Of a DNA stretch of 64,000 bases, positions 1 to 8,140 are shown piece by piece; the first letter of the stretch is position 1; every line of letters starts with the position of its first letter. A program made the position numbers and the translations under genes. The notes beneath the pieces were generated by a model. That model was given only the letters and a program-made list of their open reading frames with translations, was not told where the DNA came from and ran no database searches. This stretch comes from Rhodospirillales bacterium (GTDB taxonomy: Bacteria; Pseudomonadota; Alphaproteobacteria; Rhodospirillales; Defluviicoccaceae), in contig REEP01000129.1 of the NCBI GenBank assembly GCA_007695045.1, positions 1 through 64,000 on the forward strand. The letters run 5' to 3'.

Positions 1-2
1 CG

Positions 3-95
3 TGGAAGATGCCGGCGACCATCGACGATCCGGCCATCCTGGACGAGATCAAGGACGCGCTTCAGACCATCGGTTACGCCGACGCCCGGCAGTAA
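3..95 (+). CDS. 3' end of an unidentified gene (partial)
   Basis: The window opens inside an open frame that ends with TAA at 93-95 and encodes about 30 C-terminal residues, ending DALQTIGYADARQ. Third codon positions are GC-rich, as in neighbouring real genes, so this is probably the tail of a gene that begins before the window. Too little is visible to name a family. The gene converges on the glutamine amidotransferase on the opposite strand, with about 65 bases between them. Confidence 0.5.
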   Translation, partial: WKMPATIDDPAILDEIKDALQTIGYADARQ

Positions 96-161
96 CGCCG
101 AGCGGGTTCGAGGTGATGCGGGCGTGGTCTGCCACGGCAGCCACGCCCGCCGTCGTTCGGT

Positions 162-869
162 TCAGAGGCCCACGTCCTCCATCCATTCGGTAAAGCAGCG
201 CTCTCCTGCTGCCGTCATGGCGGACGACCAGCGGCGGGTGTCGGCCCGCAGGCCGGCCACGCTCACGCCCGGCGTCGCGGCGATTTCCCCCGTATGGCCG
301 ATGAACCAGCGCTCCAGGCCAACGCCGGCGGCCTCCGCATGGAATTGCAGGGCGAGTGCCGCCTGTCCGTATTGAAACGCTTGGTTTTCGCAGATGTCGG
401 TAGCGGCGAGGCGGGTGCCCCCGTCCGGCAGGTCGAAGGTGTCGCCGTGCCAGTGCAGCACCGCCGTGGCCGCCCCGTCGAGGTGACGGAGGCAGGAATT
501 CTGCCCGGCCGGTGTCAGGGTCAGCGGCGCCCAGCCGATCTCCTTGGCCGGGGCCGGATACACACGGGCACCCAGCGCCCGTGCCATCAGTTGTGCGCCG
601 AGACAGATGCCGAGGGTGGGCCTGTCCGCGGCCAGCCGCCATTCCAGCAGCCGGGCTTCGTCGGCGAGGAAGGGGTAATCGGCGTCGTCCATGGCGCCGA
701 TGGGGCCGCCCAGAACGACGAGCAGCGCCGGCTCGATCGGGTCGAGCGCGGCAATATCATCCACGCCGGCCTCCACATAGCGGACCATGTGTCCGCGCGC
801 CGCCAGCAGCGGGGCCAGCAGCCCCACATCCTCGAACCCGACGTGGCGAATGGCAATGATCTGGGTCAT
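162..869 (-). CDS. class I glutamine amidotransferase domain protein
   Basis: 235 residues with the GMP-synthase-like GATase fold. The nucleophile elbow GICLGAQ places the catalytic cysteine at C89, and LQFHAE supplies the histidine H177 and glutamate E179 of the triad. The family hydrolyses glutamine and passes ammonia to a partner or attached synthetase. No synthetase domain is fused here, so the acceptor is unknown; stand-alone members are often annotated as GMP synthase-like or gamma-glutamyl peptide processing enzymes. The ATG at 869 gives a complete N-terminus reading MTQIIAIRH. Cytoplasmic. No operon partner is evident. Confidence 0.85.
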   Translation of the reverse strand: MTQIIAIRHVGFEDVGLLAPLLAARGHMVRYVEAGVDDIAALDPIEPALLVVLGGPIGAMDDADYPFLADEARLLEWRLAADRPTLGICLGAQLMARALGARVYPAPAKEIGWAPLTLTPAGQNSCLRHLDGAATAVLHWHGDTFDLPDGGTRLAATDICENQAFQYGQAALALQFHAEAAGVGLERWFIGHTGEIAATPGVSVAGLRADTRRWSSAMTAAGERCFTEWMEDVGL

Positions 870-913
870 GAATTCCTACAGCCCCTACTTGGCCACATAA
901 ATAGGCCACGAAA

Positions 914-1135
914 TCATACCTCGAAGGCACTTCGTGGAACGCCTGACTGCCGGATAATCGATTGAAGCGTGCCGATGCGAACTTCCGAATGGTCTGGTAT
1001 AGGGACGGTCAGAGTTCCCGTCGGAGAGCTTTTCTGGAGTACGATGTGGCTGCCGCGCCGACGCACAACCCTGAAGCCGTGGTGCATGAGAATATCTGCG
1101 ATTTGCTGACCGGAGAAGACGCGAACTTTACCCAA
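914..1135 (-). CDS. hicA: HicA family mRNA interferase toxin
   Basis: 73 residues, the usual size for HicA/YcfA toxins. The small dsRNA-binding-like fold contains the conserved histidine in the RGSH motif (H30), which is the catalytic residue in the family. HicA cleaves mRNA when not neutralised by HicB. It lies directly downstream of hicB and overlaps its 3' end by 8 bp, so the two are one transcriptional unit with the antitoxin first. A stabilising or phage-defence role is possible, but nothing in the sequence decides this. Confidence 0.9.
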   Translation of the reverse strand: MGKVRVFSGQQIADILMHHGFRVVRRRGSHIVLQKSSPTGTLTVPIPDHSEVRIGTLQSIIRQSGVPRSAFEV

Positions 1136-1343
1136 CCGCGACCTCGACTTGAGTAACGTAGACCTCTTGTTTCAAACGGCTTTGAATTTCCGCTGGCGCA
1201 GCGCACTCGAAAAACAAGGTCAGGGCCTCGCGAAGGTTGTCCCGCGCCTGTTCGATGGTCTCGCCCTGGCTGGCGATGTCCACTTCCGGACAGAGTGATA
1301 CGAACCCCGCGCCTTCCCGCTCGATGATCGCTGTCAGCTTCAT
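1128..1343 (-). CDS. hicB: HicB family antitoxin
   Basis: About 71 residues. The partial RNase H-like HicB fold is recognisable from IIEREGAGFVSLCPEVD followed by ASQGETIEQARDNLREAL. An in-frame start further upstream at 1370 exists, but MKLTAIIEREG at 1343 matches the family N-terminus. There is no obvious C-terminal DNA-binding domain, so this is the short HicB type that mainly blocks HicA. It precedes and overlaps hicA. A perfect inverted repeat and a short tandem repeat lie just upstream and could be part of its control region. Confidence 0.88.
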   Translation of the reverse strand: MKLTAIIEREGAGFVSLCPEVDIASQGETIEQARDNLREALTLFFECAAPAEIQSRLKQEVYVTQVEVAVG

Positions 1344-1372
1344 CACATGCTCCCAAACCAATGGCCGCAACG

Positions 1373-1409
1373 GGCCCCTCGGACCTCAGCATAAACCATC
1401 CGAGGGGCC
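1373..1409. repeat. perfect 11-bp inverted repeat upstream of hicBA
   Basis: GGCCCCTCGGA at 1373-1383 is mirrored by TCCGAGGGGCC at 1399-1409, with a 15-base spacer. It sits 30 bases upstream of the hicB start and downstream of the flbT region on the same strand. It could be a hairpin terminator for the upstream minus-strand transcript (there is no T tract) or an operator for hicBA. The sequence does not discriminate. Confidence 0.6.
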
Positions 1410-1417
1410 TTGGCAGC

Positions 1418-1454
1418 GGGTGGATGACACGGGTGGATGACACGGGTGGATGAC
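1418..1454. repeat. 13-bp tandem repeat, nearly three copies
   Basis: The unit GGGTGGATGACAC occurs at 1418-1430 and 1431-1443, followed by GGGTGGATGA at 1444-1453. Copies are exact apart from the truncated last unit. It is intergenic, between hicB and flbT. No function is evident; slippage-type expansion or repeated regulator binding are both possible. Confidence 0.7.
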
Positions 1455-1475
1455 CGGCCTCACCCTTCGTGGCGG

Positions 1476-1700
1476 TTATTCGACGCGGCCGGGCAGGCCT
1501 GGCCAGGTGAGCGAAAGCGGCGATTCCTCGCCCACGGGGATGTCCCTGACCTTCAGTCTGCCGGGGCAGTTGATCGCGTCCGGCGTCAGAACCACCCGGT
1601 GGCTGTGCCAGAAGGGACCGTCGTTGTCGGGATTGCCGTCACTCCACCGCTTCGGGGTGTACCCGCTGTTCGCGATCGGCCGAAGCGGCGCGAACCGACG
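1476..1700 (-). other. coding-like segment without a convincing start, downstream of flbT
   Basis: A minus-strand frame running to a TAA at 1476 reads NSGYTPKRW then DGPFWHSHRV and VRDIPVGEESPL. I hand-checked its third codon positions, which are strongly GC-biased like those of real genes here. The only in-frame ATG (1775) lies far inside flbT in another frame. It may be a C-terminal extension of FlbT separated by a frameshift, the remnant of a gene, or an overlapping small gene. No homologue is recognised. Confidence 0.3.
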
Positions 1701-2100
1701 GGACTCGGGCGGCCAGGGTGGACGCCATCCAGGCTTCGTGGTGCACCAGATCGCGGGTGGCCTTGAGGGCGTCATAATAGCGGCCATCGTCGACGGCTGC
1801 GCGGATCCGGGTGACCGTTGGTGCGGTGCTGGGCACGGCCTCCTGAAAGGCCTTGATCAAGGCGACGAAGGCGGCCCGGTACGACGGCCGCTGGTCGGGA
1901 AACAGATAGAGGCACTGCAAAGCATAATAAACCCGCCCAGCCGGGGTCAGCGCGTCCTCCGGCGGCAGCACGTCCTCGCTGCGCAGGACCTCGGCCTCGT
2001 TGCACATCAGGAACGATGCCGTCCGGCCGGAGGCGTTCTCCAGCACGGCACCGTTGATGATGATCTTGCGGCCCTTCTTGAGGTGAATCAGCAAGGCCAT
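1639..2100 (-). CDS. flbT: flagellar biosynthesis repressor FlbT
   Basis: 153 residues. The N-terminus (MALLIHLKKGRKIIINGAVL) and the motifs EDALTPAGRVYYALQCLYL and ALKATRDLVHHE match FlbT. In Caulobacter and relatives FlbT binds the flagellin mRNA leader and couples flagellin synthesis to hook completion. It is cytoplasmic and RNA-associated. The last 20 or so residues look less conserved, and a coding-like segment in another frame follows directly, so the exact C-terminus is less certain. FlaF, its usual neighbour, is not visible; a small unknown gene lies upstream. Confidence 0.88.
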   Translation of the reverse strand: MALLIHLKKGRKIIINGAVLENASGRTASFLMCNEAEVLRSEDVLPPEDALTPAGRVYYALQCLYLFPDQRPSYRAAFVALIKAFQEAVPSTAPTVTRIRAAVDDGRYYDALKATRDLVHHEAWMASTLAARVPSVRAASADREQRVHPEAVE

Positions 2101-2170
2101 GAAGGTTCCCTTCCGCGCGGTCGGCGCCGTGTGGTGTCCGAAGTTTGCCCTCGACCGGGTTCAGTTTCGG

Positions 2171-2410
2171 TTATCGGAACAGGCCAAGGATCGCATGCGC
2201 ATGCGCGTGATCGGCATGCCAATGGTGCTGCGTTGACTGTCGACGATGCAGGGCGACCAATGCCCAGGCCTCGGCATCGTCGCCGCAGCCGTCACCGTTG
2301 GTCGGCCGTGCCGGGCCGGCGCCGTCGGCATTTTCCGCAGGGGATGGCCGTACGTGATCCAGCATCCGGGCGTTGGCGCGGACGGCTTCGGCGATCGTCA
2401 GCTTCTCCAT
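2171..2410 (-). CDS. small hypothetical protein upstream of flbT
   Basis: 79 residues starting MEKLTIAEAVRANARMLDHV. The ATG at 2410 is preceded by GGAG at good spacing. The C-terminal quarter is rich in histidine (HHWHADHAHAHAILG), which could bind metal, although nothing proves this. Codon third positions are GC-rich at least through the first half. It is co-oriented with flbT, 70 bases away, and divergent from the fliK operon, so a flagellar role is a guess from position only. It does not resemble FlaF. Confidence 0.5.
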   Translation of the reverse strand: MEKLTIAEAVRANARMLDHVRPSPAENADGAGPARPTNGDGCGDDAEAWALVALHRRQSTQHHWHADHAHAHAILGLFR

Positions 2411-2533
2411 ACGGATCTCCGATATTGCACAAGGCGCTCCTGGCACATCTTTGAAGTGTAGCAAACATGGCCTGTGAGGGCCACAACTTTTCCGAGTAGT
2501 ATCTCGCGCCGGCATTGCCGGCTTGGCGCAATC

Positions 2534-2546
2534 GGCATGATCTGCC
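2534..2546. promoter_or_regulatory. palindromic activator site (FlbD ftr-like) of the fliK promoter
   Basis: The sequence CGGCATGATCTGCCGGG spans 2533-2549, with the dyad GGCA-N5-TGCC at 2534-2546, about 110 bases upstream of the fliK sigma-54 promoter. Near-identical copies stand upstream of the two other sigma-54 promoters in this window. A second, shorter dyad GCCGGCATTGCCGGC lies at about 2509-2522. Sigma-54 promoters need an upstream enhancer, and in Caulobacter FlbD fills this role for flagellar genes by binding GGCA/TGCC-type ftr elements. Confidence 0.6.
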
Positions 2547-2656
2547 GGGTCGGCCCGTTTGTTCCTGCCGTCGGCCGGGCCTGTCGGATCGACGGAGCCC
2601 CATGTCGGCGACATTTTTTTGTTCAAGGTCAGGATGTTGACCGAGGCTTCGGAATC

Positions 2657-2672
2657 TGGCCCGGCGCTTGCT
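2657..2672 (+). promoter_or_regulatory. sigma-54 promoter of fliK-flgD-flgE
   Basis: TGGCCCGGCGCTTGCT has GG at 2658-2659 and GC at 2670-2671, the strict 10-base interval of -24/-12 promoters. It matches the consensus TGGCACG-N4-TTGCW at all but one position. The predicted transcription start is near 2683, giving a leader of about 33 bases to the fliK ATG at 2716. Confidence 0.8.
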
Positions 2673-2715
2673 TGGTGTATGCCGCGCATGATCCCCTGAT
2701 GAGGGCTTACGATCA

Positions 2716-4332
2716 ATGTCCGACCTGTCTCTCCTCCTCGCCGCTCCGGACACCCGCAGCAGCGGTCAGCCTGTCGCCGCGGACAAGCGGCAACCCGGCA
2801 CCGGCGAGGCATTGGGCGGCTTGGCCGTCTCCTTCCAGGCGCTGTTGCAGCACAGCGCGACGCCGATCCATGTGTCGCAGCAGGCCGATCTGGCCGCGGC
2901 TATTGGCCGGGCCGATTCCACCCGCGCCGGCACGGCCGATCGCGGTGTAGAGCGCCAGCCGGACCGGCCCTCCGACCGTCCCTCGGACCGCCCGACCGCG
3001 CGTGACCGGGCTGGGACTGAACCGGGCGCCGCGCCGCGCCCGGATGCCTACGGCGCGGGGCGGTCCGCAATGTCGGCGGCCACCGCCGACCGCCGATCGC
3101 CCTCGGTCGAGGCTGATACGACGACACGGCCGGCCGCGGTACCGATCGGGCACAGCGCCGGGCGCGAACCGCCGGCGACGGCGCCCGGCCTTGCCGGCTT
3201 CGCTGCCAGCCACACTGCGGGTGCGCTCTCCGGCGGCCAGACATCCACCGATCTGACCGCCGCGGCTCTCCTCGCGGCTCGGACGGCGCCGCTACCGGGC
3301 CCTCTCGCCACGGCGCAACAGCCGGGGCTGGCGATGGCGGTGGGTGGCGACGCCGGCGTCGCCGGCCAGAGTACACCGACCACGCAGAGCGCATTGCTGT
3401 CGGCCGCGCTCGTGGCCGCGGGTGTGCCCGGCGGACGGATCGACGTGACCTTGGCCCGGCACGGGGATGCGGCCATGCCGCCGGCCGCGACCGCGTTGGC
3501 GCCAGCCGCGGTGCTGGCCGTCGGCGAAAACGTACGCGGTCCGGTGCTGTCCACGCCTGGGACAATCTCTGCCGCCGGCGGCGAGGGTGCGACTTCCCTG
3601 GCATTCCAGGCGCTGGCCGCTGGCAGCGGCAACTCCGCCACCGGCTCGGCCCAGACAGCACTTGGGACACTTTCGGCCATGACCGGCACTGCGGCGGAAG
3701 CCGGGGCGGCCTTCGCGCCCGTTCCGGTGCCGTCGACAGCATCCGTGACAGCATCGGCGACCGGCGTCGGCGCCGCCGCTGGGACCGCCACCGCAGCGCC
3801 GACGGCGCTTTCGGATGGACCCGGACTCGGCGCCACGGCCACCGCGCCCGTGGACACGGCCGGTGGTCGAAGCGAAGCGGTGCTGATGCGGGCGCAACCG
3901 TTCGCACAGCGGGCGGTCAGCGATCAGGTCTCCGTCCACATCACCAAGGCGGTGCGCGAGGGCAGCGACCAGATCGAGATCAAGCTCCGCCCCGCTTCGC
4001 TCGGCCGGGTGGACGTCCGCCTGGAACTGGGCGCGGACGGCCGCGTGCTGGCCACGGTCACCGCCGATACCCGCCAGACGCTGGAGTTGCTGCGGGCCGA
4101 TGCTAGGGGCCTGGAGCGCGCTCTCCAGGACGCCGGTCTTCAGGCGGATTCCGGCAGTCTCAGTTTCAACCTGCGCGGCGACGGCGGCCGGCCTGACAGC
4201 GAGGCCCCCGGCAAACACCGGACGGCAATCGCCGAAGGGGCGGCGGACGACGGCGATAAACCGGTCACGGCCGCGGCCACCATCGCCGAGCGAAGCGCCA
4301 CGCGCCCCGGCGGCATCGACATCCACGCCTAG
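2716..4332 (+). CDS. fliK: flagellar hook-length control protein FliK
   Basis: 538 residues. Residues 1-390 are a long Ala/Gly/Pro/Thr-rich low-complexity region with a short DRPSDRPSDRP repeat near residue 80, consistent with the secreted molecular-ruler part. Residues ~405-490 form the conserved Flg_hook domain (QIEIKLRPASLGRVDVRLEL, then LLRADARGLERALQDAGL), which contacts FlhB and switches export from hook to filament substrates. First gene of the fliK-flgD-flgE operon behind a sigma-54 promoter. The order matches its function in hook assembly. Confidence 0.92.
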   Translation: MSDLSLLLAAPDTRSSGQPVAADKRQPGTGEALGGLAVSFQALLQHSATPIHVSQQADLAAAIGRADSTRAGTADRGVERQPDRPSDRPSDRPTARDRAGTEPGAAPRPDAYGAGRSAMSAATADRRSPSVEADTTTRPAAVPIGHSAGREPPATAPGLAGFAASHTAGALSGGQTSTDLTAAALLAARTAPLPGPLATAQQPGLAMAVGGDAGVAGQSTPTTQSALLSAALVAAGVPGGRIDVTLARHGDAAMPPAATALAPAAVLAVGENVRGPVLSTPGTISAAGGEGATSLAFQALAAGSGNSATGSAQTALGTLSAMTGTAAEAGAAFAPVPVPSTASVTASATGVGAAAGTATAAPTALSDGPGLGATATAPVDTAGGRSEAVLMRAQPFAQRAVSDQVSVHITKAVREGSDQIEIKLRPASLGRVDVRLELGADGRVLATVTADTRQTLELLRADARGLERALQDAGLQADSGSLSFNLRGDGGRPDSEAPGKHRTAIAEGAADDGDKPVTAAATIAERSATRPGGIDIHA

Positions 4333-4368
4333 CCTCGCGGCCGCCAGAGAACAGGGAGTGCCAGTTCC

Positions 4369-5052
4369 ATGTTGTTCACCGGTATCAGCAATGCCGCAGC
4401 GCCGGCGCAAGGAACGCAATCGGCCGCCAAACAGGAGCAGTTGCAGGACGACCTCAACCGCTTCCTCACCCTGCTGATCACCCAGTTGCAACACCAGGAT
4501 CCGCTGGATCCCATGGATGCTAACGAGTTTACCGCGCAGCTGGTGCAGTTCGCTTCCGTGGAGCAGCAAATCTACCAGAACGCCAACCTGGAAAAGCTGC
4601 TGAAGGTTCAGGAGAACAGCCAGGTGGCGGCGATGGTGAACTATCTCGGCACTTGGGCCGAGGTGACGGGCAAGCACCTCGTGCTGGAGGACGGTGCGGC
4701 GGAAGCCACCTACACGCTTAACGCGAACGCGGCCGACACCACCATTGCCGTGAAGGATGCGTTCGGACGGGTGGTGTTCGTGACGGCGGGGGAGACCACC
4801 GCCGGGCGTCACACGTTCACCTGGTCGGGGCGCGACGGCAACGGCAACCGCCTGCCGGACGGCAACTACACCGTAGAAGTGGCCTCCCGCAACCGCGAGG
4901 GCAGGTTGCTGGAGGTGGCGCAGACCGGCTTCGGGCGGATCACCGGGGCGGCCGCCGACGGCGGGCGGGTGAGCCTGCTGCTGGGCGATGCCCCGGTGCC
5001 GATGGAGGAGATCCTGTCGGTGAAGGAAGGTCCGGCCACGGCCGGCGGCTGA
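4369..5052 (+). CDS. flgD: flagellar hook capping protein FlgD
   Basis: 227 residues. The N-terminal FlgD signature is clear (LNRFLTLLITQLQHQDPLDP, then NEFTAQLVQFASVEQQ). It is followed by FlgD Ig/Tudor-like repeats around residues 95-200, with TFTWSGRDGNGNRLPDGNY. FlgD sits at the tip of the growing hook and promotes FlgE polymerisation, then is discarded. It lies 36 bases after fliK and 78 bases before flgE, in the same operon. Confidence 0.95.
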   Translation: MLFTGISNAAAPAQGTQSAAKQEQLQDDLNRFLTLLITQLQHQDPLDPMDANEFTAQLVQFASVEQQIYQNANLEKLLKVQENSQVAAMVNYLGTWAEVTGKHLVLEDGAAEATYTLNANAADTTIAVKDAFGRVVFVTAGETTAGRHTFTWSGRDGNGNRLPDGNYTVEVASRNREGRLLEVAQTGFGRITGAAADGGRVSLLLGDAPVPMEEILSVKEGPATAGG

Positions 5053-5130
5053 TTCGGCCATGTCCATCCGGATCAACGGTTCAACGAGTGTGCCGCCCAT
5101 CTGGCGGCGGTCGATCAGAGGAGACCGGTC

Positions 5131-6819
5131 ATGAGTCTGTTCGGTGCGATGACCTCGGGGGTATCGGGCCTGGTGGCCCAGTCCAGCGCCATGGGCGCGA
5201 TTTCGGACAACATCACCAATGTCAACACGGTGGGATACAAGAACGTCAAGACCGATTTCCAGTCGCTGGTCACCAAGCAGACGTCGGTTACGTTCTACTC
5301 CGCCGGCGGGGTTCAGGCCAAGCCGAAGCAACTCAACGACGTTCAGGGCCTGCTCCAGGCGACCACCTCGCAGACCGACATGGGCGTGTCCGGTTCGGGC
5401 TACTTCGTGGTCAACGAGGCGAGTCGCCCCACCATCAACAACCAGTTCCTGTTCACCCGCGCGGGCTCGTTCTTCCAGGACGAGGAAGGTTTTCTCCGCA
5501 ATACCGCGGGGCTGTATCTCCAGGGCTGGCCCACCGACCCGGCCGGCAACGTAGTTCTGCCCCAGGGCAGCGGTGCCGGCTTGGTCAACCAGAACATCAT
5601 CTCCACCGATTTCCTCCAGAGCATCAACCTGATCCGGGTGGGCGGCACCGCCTCCGAGACATCCCGCATTTCCATGGGCGCCAACCTGCCGGCGACCGAT
5701 GCCATCGGCGACAGCCACAAGGTGGACATCCAGTTCTTCGATACCCTCGGCGTCACCAACGACGTGAGCTTCCAGTTCACCAAGGCCGGGCCCAACCAGT
5801 GGGACCTGACGGTGGAACCGCCGCGCGGGACCTCGGTGCTGACGCTGTATGATGACGCGGGGGATGTGTACAAAAGCATTGGGCAGTTGCAGTTCACGGG
5901 CCGGCCGAACGCTGCATCGACCTTCACGATTAACGGTGCCGACTTCACGTTCGTGGACGCCGCTACCGATGTGGCGGCAAGGCAGATCGATCGACGTGAC
6001 GGGCGAACTCTCGCCCAGATCGTCGGGGATCTGACAACCGTTGTGAACGACGCGTTCCCCGGCGTTGCCGCGCCGAAGCTTGGCAATGCCACGACGCTGC
6101 TGCTGACCGGTGGTGGTGCGGACCTAGCGGTGACCGGTCTTGCCAACCTGACGACGGGCGCGCCCGCCGTCCCGGGAACGGTCCAGACGGCCGCCTTCAC
6201 CGTCGAGCGGCGCACGGCGACAGCCCCTGCCATCACCTTCAATGCCCAGGGTGTTCCGGCCAATTTCGGTGTATCGGCCATGGCCGTGCTCGGGTTCGCC
6301 AATGGCGCTTCCGACATCGACGAGGTGGACCTGACCGGCGATGGCAACATCGACGTGAACCGCATGGTCCTCGACTTCGGCAATGTCGGCGAGGGCAACG
6401 GCATGACCCAGTTCGGCGCCGAGTTCACCCCCACCTTCATCCAGCAGAATGGCGCCCGCTTCGGGGTGTTTGCCGGCGTCACCATCGGCGAGGACGGGCT
6501 GATGACGGCGCTGTTCGACAACGGCGAGATCCGGCCGATCTTCAAGATACCCGTCGCCACCTTCGTCAACCCCAACGGCCTGGAATCGCGCACCGGCAAC
6601 GTCTGGAACGCCACCCAGGCCTCGGGCGATCCCACCCTCCGGGTGGCCGACAACGGCCCGGCCGGGCAGGTGGTGCAGGCGGCGCTCGAAGCCTCCACCG
6701 TCGATATCGGCGAGGAATTCACCAACATGATCATGGTCCAGCGCGCCTATTCCGCCGCGACCCGGATCATCTCAACCGCCGACGACATGCTGGAGGAATT
6801 GGTCCGCATCAAGCGCTGA
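5131..6819 (+). CDS. flgE: flagellar hook protein FlgE
   Basis: 562 residues, longer than the ~400 typical of enteric FlgE. The N-terminus carries the rod/hook signature (SGLVAQSSAMGAISDNITNVNTVGYKN), and the C-terminus (EEFTNMIMVQRAYSAATRIISTADDM) forms the D0 coiled coil. The region at about residues 250-365 (FTINGADFTFVDAATDV onward) looks like an extra surface domain. FlgE polymerises into the hook connecting rod and filament. The ATG at 5131 is preceded by GAGGAG. Last gene of the fliK operon; an inverted repeat follows the stop codon. Confidence 0.94.
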   Translation: MSLFGAMTSGVSGLVAQSSAMGAISDNITNVNTVGYKNVKTDFQSLVTKQTSVTFYSAGGVQAKPKQLNDVQGLLQATTSQTDMGVSGSGYFVVNEASRPTINNQFLFTRAGSFFQDEEGFLRNTAGLYLQGWPTDPAGNVVLPQGSGAGLVNQNIISTDFLQSINLIRVGGTASETSRISMGANLPATDAIGDSHKVDIQFFDTLGVTNDVSFQFTKAGPNQWDLTVEPPRGTSVLTLYDDAGDVYKSIGQLQFTGRPNAASTFTINGADFTFVDAATDVAARQIDRRDGRTLAQIVGDLTTVVNDAFPGVAAPKLGNATTLLLTGGGADLAVTGLANLTTGAPAVPGTVQTAAFTVERRTATAPAITFNAQGVPANFGVSAMAVLGFANGASDIDEVDLTGDGNIDVNRMVLDFGNVGEGNGMTQFGAEFTPTFIQQNGARFGVFAGVTIGEDGLMTALFDNGEIRPIFKIPVATFVNPNGLESRTGNVWNATQASGDPTLRVADNGPAGQVVQAALEASTVDIGEEFTNMIMVQRAYSAATRIISTADDMLEELVRIKR

Positions 6820-6838
6820 CGCCACTGACCTGCTGAGA

Positions 6839-6882
6839 GGCAACATTCCCGGCTTTCGTATTATCTGATCGGGAATATTGCC
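6839..6882. terminator. 13-bp inverted repeat after flgE, probable terminator
   Basis: GGCAACATTCCCG at 6839-6851 pairs with CGGGAATATTGCC at 6870-6882 with a single mismatch and an 18-base loop, starting 20 bases after the flgE stop. There is no T tract, so it could also be a regulator site. The rest of 6883-7046 shows no gene. Confidence 0.5.
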
Positions 6883-7046
6883 AGTGGTTACCGGCGCAAA
6901 TCTGCAACCATACCCGTTTCGGTGGGCGTTTTCGAAAGTGCGTGGCTTGCGAGCCGGTCGTGGTGCCGCAGGAGTGCCTGAGGGGTGACGTCTTGTCGTT
7001 GCCGGGCCCCGGCGGTTCACCCGAGGCTTCATCCTCTTATCGTTCG

Positions 7047-7523
7047 TCAGGGGGCGGGGTCGCGGTCCCACGGGAAGTCGATCCAGACGTCCTGAGGAAC
7101 GTCGCGGACATAGGTATCGACCAGGTGCCGGCCGGCCGGTTTGGCGTAGAGGGTGGCGAAATGCGCCCGGGGCAGCAGCTTTCGGACCGTTTCCGCCGTG
7201 GCACCGCTGTCGGCCAGGTCATCCACCATCAGCCAGCCCATGCCGCCGTCGCGCACGCCGTCACCGGCCGCTTTTAGCGTCTTAACCGGCCCCTTGCGGC
7301 GGCCGTCGTAACTGGCGATACACACTGTCTCGACCAGCCGCAGGCCCAGCGCCCGGGCAATCACGGCAGCCGGCACCAGCCCGCCGCGGCTGACCGCCAC
7401 CAAGCCATGCCAGGGCCCGAGTGTCGCCAAGCGGCGGGCGAGGTCGGCGGCATCGCGATGGGTTTCGTGCCAGCTCACCACATGCACGGCGCCCGCCGTG
7501 AGAAGCTGCGAGGATGTTTCCAT
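7047..7523 (-). CDS. gpt: xanthine(-guanine) phosphoribosyltransferase
   Basis: 158 residues when started at METSSQLLTAG (7523); the longer frame to 7823 has an unlikely Arg-rich leader. The type I PRTase PRPP-binding loop is MVDDLADSGATA at residues ~99-110, and the early AVSRGGLVPA segment is typical of Gpt. The enzyme transfers ribose 5-phosphate from PRPP to xanthine or guanine in purine salvage. Length matches the bacterial Gpt family. It is convergent with flgE and followed upstream on the same strand by a hemerythrin gene 173 bases away. Confidence 0.88.
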   Translation of the reverse strand: METSSQLLTAGAVHVVSWHETHRDAADLARRLATLGPWHGLVAVSRGGLVPAAVIARALGLRLVETVCIASYDGRRKGPVKTLKAAGDGVRDGGMGWLMVDDLADSGATAETVRKLLPRAHFATLYAKPAGRHLVDTYVRDVPQDVWIDFPWDRDPAP

Positions 7524-7633
7524 GATCGGTGCCCGTCCCGGCCCGTTGCCGGGCTCGACCGGCCGCCATCGGCCAATCACCGCGATGATGCGGTCACCGC
7601 CCCCAGGTGTAAAGCCCGAGCCGGCGTCCCCGG

Positions 7634-7663
7634 CCGCGCGCTCTCTTGCCGCGCGCTCTCTTG
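7634..7663. repeat. 15-bp tandem duplication between gpt and hemerythrin genes
   Basis: CCGCGCGCTCTCTTG occurs twice, back to back and exact, at 7634-7648 and 7649-7663. It is intergenic. It probably reflects a local slippage duplication; no function is evident. Confidence 0.7.
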
Positions 7664-7696
7664 CCCGCGCATGCCGGCACGGATGCCGAGAATGCT

Positions 7697-8140
7697 TCAG
7701 GAAACGTTGAGCGTGCCTTCCGTGCGGCTCGCGAGGGCACGCAGATGCGCCTCCAGTCGGGCGTCTGCGGTGTCGCCGTGCTTGCGCATCCAGTGCCGGA
7801 AGAACGTTGCCACCGCCGGCCAATCCGGTGGCGCGAATGCCACGTCCATGTTGTGCAGCATGTCTTCGGCGTCGCTGATCAGCTGATCATGATCCGCCTT
7901 GTGGTCGGCGTAGTCGGGAAAACCGGTTAGTCGCATCACCCATTCCTCGTTACGGAAATGGGCCCTGGCATAGGACAGCAGCGCCGCCGCGCAGTCACGG
8001 AAGAGCGCCTCGTCTCCGCCAGCCTCCAGCGTCCGCGTCATCTCGTGCCACAGGTCACGCATCCGCTCATGATCGCGCCGCATGAGCAAGCAGGCCGCTT
8101 CCAGCCGTTCCCGGTCCTCGCCAACGGAGTCCATCTGCAT
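7697..8140 (-). CDS. bacteriohemerythrin-like protein
   Basis: 147 residues from the ATG at 8140 (MQMDSVGEDRERLEAA), which has AAGG at suitable spacing; the longer frame has a Cys/Pro-rich non-conserved leader. The hemerythrin pattern is visible: H24 and H32 on the first helix, H61-x3-E65 (HFRNEEW), H80-x3-H84 (HKADH) and H121 followed by D123. These ligands bind a di-iron centre that reversibly carries O2. In motile proteobacteria such proteins often sense or supply oxygen. Cytoplasmic single-domain form, no chemoreceptor fused. Confidence 0.82.
   Translation of the reverse strand: MQMDSVGEDRERLEAACLLMRRDHERMRDLWHEMTRTLEAGGDEALFRDCAAALLSYARAHFRNEEWVMRLTGFPDYADHKADHDQLISDAEDMLHNMDVAFAPPDWPAVATFFRHWMRKHGDTADARLEAHLRALASRTEGTLNVS

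Noticed and set aside
2447-2462. Possible sigma-54 element TGGCACATCTTTGAAG upstream of fliK
   Set aside because: TGGCAC is perfect, but there is no GC at the required 10-base interval after GG; the element at 2657-2672 fits exactly.
3292-5718. 808-codon open frame on the minus strand
   Set aside because: It runs antisense through fliK, flgD and part of flgE, whose protein motifs are unmistakable. Long antisense frames are expected at this GC content.
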